A program made the position numbers and the translations under genes. Below, in pieces: positions 52,392 to 59,020 of a DNA stretch of 64,000 bases. Each line of letters starts with the position of its first letter. Within the stretch, counting starts at the first letter, position 1. The stretch is taken from contig DDIN01000008.1 in the NCBI GenBank assembly GCA_002338565.1, positions 740,167-804,166 on the forward strand. Direction: 5' to 3'. Below the pieces are notes generated by a model. The model made no database searches. It was not told the origin of the DNA and saw only the letters and a list, made by a program, of their open reading frames with translations. This DNA comes from Hyphomonadaceae bacterium UBA1849 (GTDB lineage Bacteria; Pseudomonadota; Alphaproteobacteria; Caulobacterales; Hyphomonadaceae).

Positions 52392-53315
52392 ATGACACGC
52401 ATCGCCTCCAGCATGATCAATTCAAACGCGCTGACCGATTTGCAGCGCGCACAGCGCGAACTGTTTGACGCGCAGCGCAAGACCGCCACCCAGCGTGAAG
52501 CCGAAGACCTGAAAGGCTATGGTTCGGATGCCCGCACTGTTGTCAGCCTCGACCGTATGCGCGCGCAGGCCGAAGCCTATAAAGCGTCAGCCGAAGAACT
52601 GACGACACGCCTTGATCTGCAGGACGCACATATCGGCCGCGCCGCTGACGTGGTCGGCACGCTTCGCGAAAAGCTCACTAACGCGCTGGCTCTTGGCGAC
52701 CTTTCATCGGTCGGCAGCGATATTTCTGCCGCGTTTTCTGACCTGAAGTCCTCTTTTAACGCGACACTGAACGGCAAATACATGTTCGGGGGTAATCTTC
52801 CGACCGAAGCACCGATTGTAGCCGATTCCATCAGCGATCTGGCCAATAATCCGCTCGCAGATGCCGTGAATTCAGATGCGAGCGCCGTTCAGGTGCGTAT
52901 CGACAAATCTCGCCTCGTAGACGAAGCGCCACTCGCACATGAAATTTCGCAAGAGTCTCTGACCATTCTGCGTGACCTTCAGATATTCGCTGAAAGCGTG
53001 GACGGTCCATTCACCGAGAACCCGACGCAAGCCCAGCAAGATGCAATCAAATCAGCTCTGTCACAGATGAAATCTGTTTATGAGGGCTTGATTGAGGCGC
53101 AAGGTAAAAACGGCCGCGTGCTCAATGAGACTGATGCGGCGATTGAACGTCACACGTCAGAACGTGACCTTCTGGAATCTCTGTCCGCTAACATTACCGA
53201 TGTAGATCTCGCGGAAGTCGCGGTACAGCTCAATCAGGCACAGCTGCAATATCAGGCGACAGCTTCGGTGTTTAACACCATTCAGGACCTGTCTCTGGTC
53301 AACCTGCTACGATAG
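52392..53315 (+). CDS. flgL: Flagellar hook-associated protein 3 FlgL
   Basis: Second junction protein, 307 residues, flagellin-like at both ends: N-terminal ALTDLQRAQRELFDAQRKTAT and C-terminal VAVQLNQAQLQYQATASVFNTIQDLSLVNLL. It is co-transcribed with flgK. No flagellin gene is in the window. Confidence 0.93.
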   Translation: MTRIASSMINSNALTDLQRAQRELFDAQRKTATQREAEDLKGYGSDARTVVSLDRMRAQAEAYKASAEELTTRLDLQDAHIGRAADVVGTLREKLTNALALGDLSSVGSDISAAFSDLKSSFNATLNGKYMFGGNLPTEAPIVADSISDLANNPLADAVNSDASAVQVRIDKSRLVDEAPLAHEISQESLTILRDLQIFAESVDGPFTENPTQAQQDAIKSALSQMKSVYEGLIEAQGKNGRVLNETDAAIERHTSERDLLESLSANITDVDLAEVAVQLNQAQLQYQATASVFNTIQDLSLVNLLR

Positions 53316-53321
53316 TTCGGG

Positions 53322-53660
53322 TCAGCCGATCACGTTGAAGCGTTTGCGGTCGAAAAAGGCCAGGACGCTTTTTAGCTCATGGCCGCGTTTCAAAATCACG
53401 CCTTCAGCAGAGACAATTGAATAAGCCCCCTGGCGTCTTGCCAATGCGGGCTGTTTTTCTACCCGATATATCGGCATTTCGGCGGCACGCTTGAAAATGG
53501 AAAAGACGGCGCGGTCTTTATGCATGTTGAGCGCGTAATCCCGCCACTCGCCGGCCGCGACCATCCTGCCATACACGCCCATTATCTGATCGAGTTCGAG
53601 CCGATGAAAGAAAACCGGCTCGTGAGTTTTCGCGTTATTCGTACGAGTTTGAACGTTCAT
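53322..53660 (-). CDS. DUF2794 protein
   Basis: A 112-residue protein of the alphaproteobacterial DUF2794 family: RLELDQIMGVYGRMVAAGEW, then DRAVFSIFKRAAEMPIYRVEK and LARRQGAYSIV, are the family core. It has no signal peptide. Function unknown. It is convergent with flgL, with only six bases between the stops, and divergent from the ABC operon. Confidence 0.9.
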   Translation of the reverse strand: MNVQTRTNNAKTHEPVFFHRLELDQIMGVYGRMVAAGEWRDYALNMHKDRAVFSIFKRAAEMPIYRVEKQPALARRQGAYSIVSAEGVILKRGHELKSVLAFFDRKRFNVIG

Positions 53661-53789
53661 TCAGACACCATGCGCTTCCATACTCACTAGACCAGAGTGA
53701 GGGTCTGTTTGTGAAGAAGATTTAATCAAAAACACAAACTTGCCGCAAATCACCCCCTTCTTTGCCTATCACGATACCCAATATTGAAA

Positions 53790-53938
53790 GTGTCGGGCGC
53801 TGGCAGGTGTTCGCTCCAGACCCATCAGCCCCCCAGCCCCCTGGGCGTTCGCTAATGCCGGTACCCGACACCCGTTCACACGGGACACATGATGAAACTC
53901 CCCAATCAAAACGCGTTGCCTCTGGTAACGCGTTTTTT
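53790..53938 (+). ncRNA. Candidate structured leader or small RNA
   Basis: GTGTCGGG (53790-53797) pairs with CCCGACAC (53864-53871); inside it CTGGCA (53800-53805) pairs with TGCCGG (53856-53861); an apical hairpin CCCAG (53832-53836)/CTGGG (53841-53845) closes the top. The internal loop carries GTTCGCT twice, once on each strand (53809-53815, 53847-53853). A CCCGT/ACGGG hairpin and a terminator follow. It matches no riboswitch class I know; a vague likeness to 6S RNA in the first loop strand is not enough to name it. Confidence 0.4.
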
Positions 53939-53999
53939 GGTAACCAAATCTGTGGCATGTTCCCCGTGGATGGGAGTGGCAGTGTGGACACGATTGTAA
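53889..53999 (+). CDS. Possible 36-codon leader peptide
   Basis: ATGATGAAACTC... runs 36 codons to TAA at 53997-53999. It reads through the terminator hairpin and 16 bases past the first base of the GTG start of the ATPase gene, so a ribosome on it would melt the hairpin. CGGG lies seven bases upstream as a weak Shine-Dalgarno. It may be chance; the peptide has no recognisable motif beyond a valine- and leucine-rich middle. Confidence 0.3.
   Translation: MMKLPNQNALPLVTRFLVTKSVACSPWMGVAVWTRL
53908..53938 (+). terminator. Intrinsic terminator or attenuator before the ABC operon
   Basis: A perfect ten-base stem AAAACGCGTT (53908-53917)/AACGCGTTTT (53927-53936), nine-base loop, six T in a row at its end. 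It lies 45 bases upstream of the ABC ATPase start and would stop transcripts coming from the structured leader unless prevented. Confidence 0.7.
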
Positions 54000-54712
54000 C
54001 GGCATCGAAACTAACTAAACGCTATCGCGCTCATACCGCGCTGGATGGCGTCAGCTTCGAATTGCATAAGGGCGAAATTGTTGGCCTTCTGGGCCTCAAT
54101 GGTGCTGGCAAATCCACAACGCTTTCACTTCTCACCGGACGGCTTCTGCCTGATGAGGGAAGCGTCAGCATTCTCGGACACGATCTCTCAACCAATCTAC
54201 GCGCCGCGCAGGCCTGCTTCGGCTTTCTGCCAGAAGGCGCGCCGCTTTTTGAAGACCTGACAGTTGAAGCCCACCTCAAAACACTCGCCGGGCTCCGGAT
54301 TGGTATTTCCGAAGATGATGTCTCAAGCGCGATAAAACGCTTTAGTCTAGAAAACGTCCGCACCAAGACGATTGAGACTTTGTCCAAAGGCTATAAGCGC
54401 CGGACCGCGCTCGCTGGCGCATTTCTCGGCAACCCGAAAATCCTGTTTCTGGACGAGCCTACAGATGGTCTCGACCCGTTCCAGAAAGACAGCGTGCTGG
54501 ACAGCCTTGCAAGTCACAGGGACGAGCAAACCCTTCTGATCTCCACCCATAGCCTTGAAGACGTTGGCGCGATCTGTGACCGGATAATCGTTCTGAGTGC
54601 AGGCAAAAAAGTATTCGATGACCGCACCATTGCGCTTGCAGCGCGCGCGCCAGACGGCACTCTGAAAACAGCCTTTGCGGACCTTCTTCAAGACGCGGAG
54701 GCACAATCGTGA
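53984..54712 (+). CDS. ABC transporter ATPase (Gld-type)
   Basis: A 242-residue ABC ATPase: Walker A GLNGAGKS (about 38-45), signature LSKGYKRR, Walker B and D-loop ILFLDEPTDGLD. It resembles GldA, the ATPase of the ABC system first linked to Bacteroidetes gliding, but close relatives occur in many non-gliding bacteria. GTG at 53984 with GGGAG seven bases upstream is preferred over the open frame extending upstream. Its stop overlaps the GTG of the next gene. Confidence 0.85.
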   Translation: MDTIVTASKLTKRYRAHTALDGVSFELHKGEIVGLLGLNGAGKSTTLSLLTGRLLPDEGSVSILGHDLSTNLRAAQACFGFLPEGAPLFEDLTVEAHLKTLAGLRIGISEDDVSSAIKRFSLENVRTKTIETLSKGYKRRTALAGAFLGNPKILFLDEPTDGLDPFQKDSVLDSLASHRDEQTLLISTHSLEDVGAICDRIIVLSAGKKVFDDRTIALAARAPDGTLKTAFADLLQDAEAQS

Positions 54713-57243
54713 GCGCTTTCAAGTCTGTCTGCAAACGCGAACTTCGTGCCTTCTTCGCAAGTCCGCTCGCTTACGTATTCATCGGCGTGTATCTGCTGCT
54801 TTCCGGTCTCGCCACCTGGAATATTGCCCGCTTTTTTGATACCGCCCGGGTCGATCTGGACCCGCTCTTCCAGTTCCAGCCCTGGTTTCTGGCGATCCTA
54901 GCGCCCGCCATCGGCATGCGGCTCTGGAGCGAAGACCTTAAGAGCCGTTCGTCAGATATCTATTTCACGGCGCCCGTCCCGCTGATTAAAATCCATCTTG
55001 CTAAAGCCGTGGCAGGCCTCACCGTGCTCATCGCAGCTCTGTCAGCAACGCTCCCCTATTGGGTTGTCGTCAGCTATCTGGGCGCGCCGGATCATGGGCT
55101 GATCGCGCTCAATTATCTGCATCTGATACTGATCAGCGCGCTCTTTCTGATAATCTCAATGACCTTCTCTGCCGTAACACGGCAGCAAGTCGTCGCGCTT
55201 GTGCTCGGTGTAACCGTAAACCTCATCCTGCTGGTCGCAGGACTGAACATTGTCACCGATATTGCCGGAAACCTGCCCGCACGCCTTTTGACGGGCTGGC
55301 TTGATAGTTTCGGGCTATTCTCGCTGCTGACAAATGCCCAGCGCGGCGTTCTAAGGCTTTCAGATCCACTCATTTATCTCAGCCTGATGGCGCTGTTCTG
55401 CATTGCGGGCGTTACGCTTCTCGATGCACGCCGCAGACCGGGTCATCCAGTCTGGCGAAGCTGGACTGGCGCAACACTTGCCGTTCTATTTCTGGGCTTT
55501 CCTGCAATGCGGGCAACACTCGATCTCACCATCGGGCAAGTCCGGATTGATGTCACAGGTTATCAGCTGAATACGCTCTCTCCCGGCGCACGCGCGCTTG
55601 CGGCATCCGTAGAAGAACCGATTGATCTCACACTCTTCTACAGTGAAGACATTGGATCTGAGTACCCGAACATCCGCGCGCACGCAGACAGGGTAGAGGC
55701 ACTTCTGAACGCTTTCGCAGTCGCTTCTAATGGAAACATCCGTATACAGACAATCAATCCCGCCCCCTTCTCTTCCGGCGAAGACCTGGCGATCACACAA
55801 GGTATCTCTGCCGTTCCGACCGAGGGTGTAGACCCGCTCTATTTCGGTTTGAGCGGACGAAATCTGGTCGATGATCAGAAAGCCATTCCATTCCTTGCGC
55901 CAGAACAAGACCATCGTCTTGAGTTCGAAGTCGCGCGCATGATTTCCCAGCTGAATAGCGTGACGCGATCGCGTCTTGGCATTCTGTCAGACATTCCGGC
56001 GCTCGACGGCGCGATTACCGGTAGTCAGAGATCAGCAATCCAGCGCGCGATAGAAGATCAGTATCAGGTGAGCTGGTTGACGGGCGATATGTACTCTCTG
56101 CCAGACGGTCTTGAAGCGATTATCATAGCCCAACCGGAGCACCTCAGCACTTACACGCTCTATCTTCTCGATCAGTATCTCCTGTCGGGCGGCAATCTAA
56201 TTGTCATGGCAGACCCTGAGCCGGTCATGCATCAAACCCGCCAGATCGCAGAGCCTTTGCGTGACTGGATGACAGGCTGGGGGCTAACGCTCACGAGCGA
56301 TATTGTCGCCGATGAAAGTCTCGGCCTGCCCGTGACGGTGCAATCAGCCTCCGGAAGCCGTACCGTCAGCCAACCAATATTTCCCGCGCCTAATCCGTCT
56401 CTCTTTGATCTGGAAGATTTTCTGACCGCCAATCTCCGGCAACCGATAAACTTCGGGGCCGCGGGATATCTGGTTTTTGATGACAGTGATGCGATCAGCC
56501 TTACGCCGCTCGTCTCCACCAGCGAAACACCTGCTCTCATCTCTGCAGACGCACGCAGCAATGTGTCTCTTACGCCGACGACTGCCAGAAATGTCATGTC
56601 ACCGCATGAAGGGGCCATCACGCTTGCCGCGCGACTGAGTGGCTCATTCCCGTCATTCTTTACCGCCGCTCCACAGCCGGACTTGCCGGATGACCCTGTA
56701 CTGGCGCGTCTCGCCGCAAGCGAAGTGAATTCAAACACCGGTTTTATAAGTCAGGGACAACAGGCGAATATCCTGTTTATTCCGGATACGGATATTCTTT
56801 TCGATGCCTTCTATATAAATCCTCAGGACGGCACGACGATTGCCGACAACCGCGCCTTCCTGATGACTGCGATTGATCAGTTCGCCGGAAATCCTGAACT
56901 CGCCCGGCTGCGCGCCCGCCCACCTGCAATTCGCCCTATGACGCGGGTAACCGAACTTCGTAACGAAGCTGAAACCCTATACCTCGCCGAACAGACATCC
57001 ATTGAAGACCGGCTTTTCGAGCTCGAAGCTGAAATCGAATCTACGGACGAAACGTCCAATGTCCGCCTACAGACGGAATACCTTGAAGCCCGCGAAGCGC
57101 TACGCGATCTTCAGCGTCAGTTCCGACAAAGAATTGACGGTCTGGAAGCATGGCTTCGCGGGTGGACAATCTGGTTTCCTGCATTGCTCGCATTCCTGCT
57201 CAGCGCGACCATCAGGCTTTGGGTCAGGAGGTTTTCACGATGA
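54709..57243 (+). CDS. Fused ABC-2 permease / GldG-like protein
   Basis: An 844-residue fusion. Residues 1-250 are an ABC-2 permease with six helices and an N-terminal CKRELRAFFASPLAYVF, as in GldF. A helix near 260-275 follows, then a large extracytoplasmic GldG-type auxiliary domain (about 280-790) with SVEEPIDLTLFYSEDIG. Near 760-815 a coiled coil precedes a last helix (FPALLAFLLSATIRLW). In Flavobacterium GldF and GldG are separate proteins. The GTG start overlaps the ATPase stop, and the end overlaps the DUF4340 start. Confidence 0.85.
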   Translation: MSAFKSVCKRELRAFFASPLAYVFIGVYLLLSGLATWNIARFFDTARVDLDPLFQFQPWFLAILAPAIGMRLWSEDLKSRSSDIYFTAPVPLIKIHLAKAVAGLTVLIAALSATLPYWVVVSYLGAPDHGLIALNYLHLILISALFLIISMTFSAVTRQQVVALVLGVTVNLILLVAGLNIVTDIAGNLPARLLTGWLDSFGLFSLLTNAQRGVLRLSDPLIYLSLMALFCIAGVTLLDARRRPGHPVWRSWTGATLAVLFLGFPAMRATLDLTIGQVRIDVTGYQLNTLSPGARALAASVEEPIDLTLFYSEDIGSEYPNIRAHADRVEALLNAFAVASNGNIRIQTINPAPFSSGEDLAITQGISAVPTEGVDPLYFGLSGRNLVDDQKAIPFLAPEQDHRLEFEVARMISQLNSVTRSRLGILSDIPALDGAITGSQRSAIQRAIEDQYQVSWLTGDMYSLPDGLEAIIIAQPEHLSTYTLYLLDQYLLSGGNLIVMADPEPVMHQTRQIAEPLRDWMTGWGLTLTSDIVADESLGLPVTVQSASGSRTVSQPIFPAPNPSLFDLEDFLTANLRQPINFGAAGYLVFDDSDAISLTPLVSTSETPALISADARSNVSLTPTTARNVMSPHEGAITLAARLSGSFPSFFTAAPQPDLPDDPVLARLAASEVNSNTGFISQGQQANILFIPDTDILFDAFYINPQDGTTIADNRAFLMTAIDQFAGNPELARLRARPPAIRPMTRVTELRNEAETLYLAEQTSIEDRLFELEAEIESTDETSNVRLQTEYLEAREALRDLQRQFRQRIDGLEAWLRGWTIWFPALLAFLLSATIRLWVRRFSR

Positions 57244-58166
57244 CATTTATCGAGCAAATGCCTGCGAAAACTCGTTTCGTTGTCGTAACGTTCTTCATTC
57301 TGGCGCTTTGTCTGTTTCTGCTGGTGCACAGCATCCTCACCGCAGCGCCACAGCTTAGTTCTGTTGACGCGCGCCCGCTTTATTCACGCGACGCGACTTC
57401 CAGCGCGCAGGAGATTGAGATCACCACTTCTGAAGAGGTTTATACGCTCGCCAGATCAGGCGATGCGTGGACTCTACGCGAGAAAGCCGGCTTCCCTGCC
57501 CGACAGGACAGCGTCGCTGAACTGTTGAACGCGCTTCAGGTCCTCGCGCCCGCAGCCCGTTCTACGGCGCTACCAGAGCGTCATGCCGGCATCGGCGTGA
57601 CAGACCCGGACCAAGGCGGATTTGGCGCAGCCATCAGAATTGATGCGCAGGACGACATCTTCATTTTCGGGCGAAAAGGCGCTGCTCAATACGGTCGCCT
57701 CCGCGGCGAAGATCAGGCCTGGCGCCTGAACCAAGTTCTGCCCCCGCTTTACAACCCGCTGCGCTGGATGTCGCTCGGAGACGACACGCTTCCGCGCCCG
57801 CAAGATGACGTGACCGCCATGAGCATTCAGGGTGGCGGTCAAACGGCAGCCATTCTGCGAGATGGTGAAAACTGGGTCACCGATCAGGGCGAGGCCGTAT
57901 CAGATGCGACCATAGACGCCGCAATTTTCACATCGAGGATGCTCGAATTTGAAGATGTCCGCCGCGAAGGCCTGACACGGGCCTATTACACCATCTATTT
58001 CAACTATGCCGATGACCGCATGCAGGCGATAGAGCTCCTGCAGGACAATGATGCCGTCTGGGTCCGCTTCCGCTTTGAGGGATTTGGCGAAGAGATGCAG
58101 CTATACGCGGGACGGGAGTTCCGTATCGACGAGCTATCGGCGCTCGATCTCGCGCCGGAACTTTAG
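57240..58166 (+). CDS. DUF4340 domain protein
   Basis: A 308-residue protein with an N-terminal helix (about 12-32) and an extracytoplasmic domain of the DUF4340 type (DSVAELLNALQVLAPA, FIFGRKGAAQYGRL). This family regularly follows GldF/GldG-like genes and probably forms part of the same envelope complex. ATG at 57240 overlaps the preceding stop. Its TAG overlaps the stop of the convergent DUF1223 gene by four bases. Confidence 0.85.
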   Translation: MTFIEQMPAKTRFVVVTFFILALCLFLLVHSILTAAPQLSSVDARPLYSRDATSSAQEIEITTSEEVYTLARSGDAWTLREKAGFPARQDSVAELLNALQVLAPAARSTALPERHAGIGVTDPDQGGFGAAIRIDAQDDIFIFGRKGAAQYGRLRGEDQAWRLNQVLPPLYNPLRWMSLGDDTLPRPQDDVTAMSIQGGGQTAAILRDGENWVTDQGEAVSDATIDAAIFTSRMLEFEDVRREGLTRAYYTIYFNYADDRMQAIELLQDNDAVWVRFRFEGFGEEMQLYAGREFRIDELSALDLAPEL

Positions 58167-58888
58167 CCCGTCGCCAACGGGACCATGCCGAAATCGAGGA
58201 TTTCGTAGGAGTCCTGTTCCTGCAGAATAACTACACAGGCTTCGTGCTCGCATGCGAAAGTGAAGCTGGCGCCGGACGTGCCATCCCAGGTACCGATTTT
58301 TTCCAGCCCGGTTGCAATATTCATATGCGGCAGGTCAGTGCCGGAATTGCCACCACGGTCAGGGCTGAGAACTGTAATGCCCGGACGATAGCCGACGAGC
58401 CAGATATCTGAAGGCGCAACAGGCTGAGGCGTTGAAATTTCAACACGTGAATCCGTCACATGCACACGCGTTCCCGGATCAACCTCATGATCCACATGAT
58501 GGATACGTTCGACAATATTGGATTCGGATACGCCCGAATTTTGCGTGCAGCCATCAACAACAACCTGCGGCGTGTACGGACCGCGAAGGTCAAAGGCTTC
58601 TGCATAATTACGCTGACGAACAAGAAACTCTGGCTCGGCGTATGGCTCTTCGACGCCCATATATTCCCAGTAAGGTACGGACCATACGATAGGGAAAATA
58701 TGCTGATCTTCTTCTGTCAGCCCGATCAGAATTTCGTTCGCAGTCGGGCACGCGACGCAGCTCTGGCTTGAGAACAGCTCAACCAGTATCGGACGTGACG
58801 TCACAGAGTCGGCCTGTGCAGACAGGCCATTCAGGCACATCACACCGGCGCTCAATAAAAACAGGGATCTGAAATCAGTTTTTCTCAT
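58163..58888 (-). CDS. DUF1223 thioredoxin-like secreted protein
   Basis: A 241-residue exported protein (signal peptide to about residue 26) of the DUF1223 family. It has ELFSSQSCVACPTAN with a CxxC at 44-47, resembling a thioredoxin active site, and YTPQVVVDG further on. It probably works in the periplasm with thiols or metals; the reaction is unknown. Confidence 0.9.
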   Translation of the reverse strand: MRKTDFRSLFLLSAGVMCLNGLSAQADSVTSRPILVELFSSQSCVACPTANEILIGLTEEDQHIFPIVWSVPYWEYMGVEEPYAEPEFLVRQRNYAEAFDLRGPYTPQVVVDGCTQNSGVSESNIVERIHHVDHEVDPGTRVHVTDSRVEISTPQPVAPSDIWLVGYRPGITVLSPDRGGNSGTDLPHMNIATGLEKIGTWDGTSGASFTFACEHEACVVILQEQDSYEILDFGMVPLATG

Positions 58889-58965
58889 GGGACCAATTTA
58901 GCTAAGCTGACGCACACTTACCAATCAACTGGCTGTGACCAATAGGACAAATAGCAGTTCCCATG

Positions 58966-59003
58966 AAAAAAGCCCCGCGGCACATGGCTACGGGGCCTTT
59001 TCT
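58966..59003 (-). terminator. Intrinsic terminator after acnA
   Basis: Stem AAGCCCCG (58970-58977) with CGGGGCCTT (58991-58999, one bulged base), followed on the minus strand by six T. It lies 22 bases after the acnA stop. Confidence 0.88.
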
Positions 59004-59020
59004 TATATTTTGGGCAGGTT

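Larger units (their letters stand above)
53661..53983. other. Long leader region before the Gld-type ABC operon
   Basis: About 320 bases between divergent genes. The first about 100 bases are AT-rich. From 53790 a nested structure begins (53790-53871), then a small CCCGT/ACGGG hairpin (53871-53884), a 36-codon leader ORF (53889-53999) and an intrinsic terminator (53908-53938). I could not find a convincing promoter. Together this looks like a regulated leader or an independent small RNA. Confidence 0.5.
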
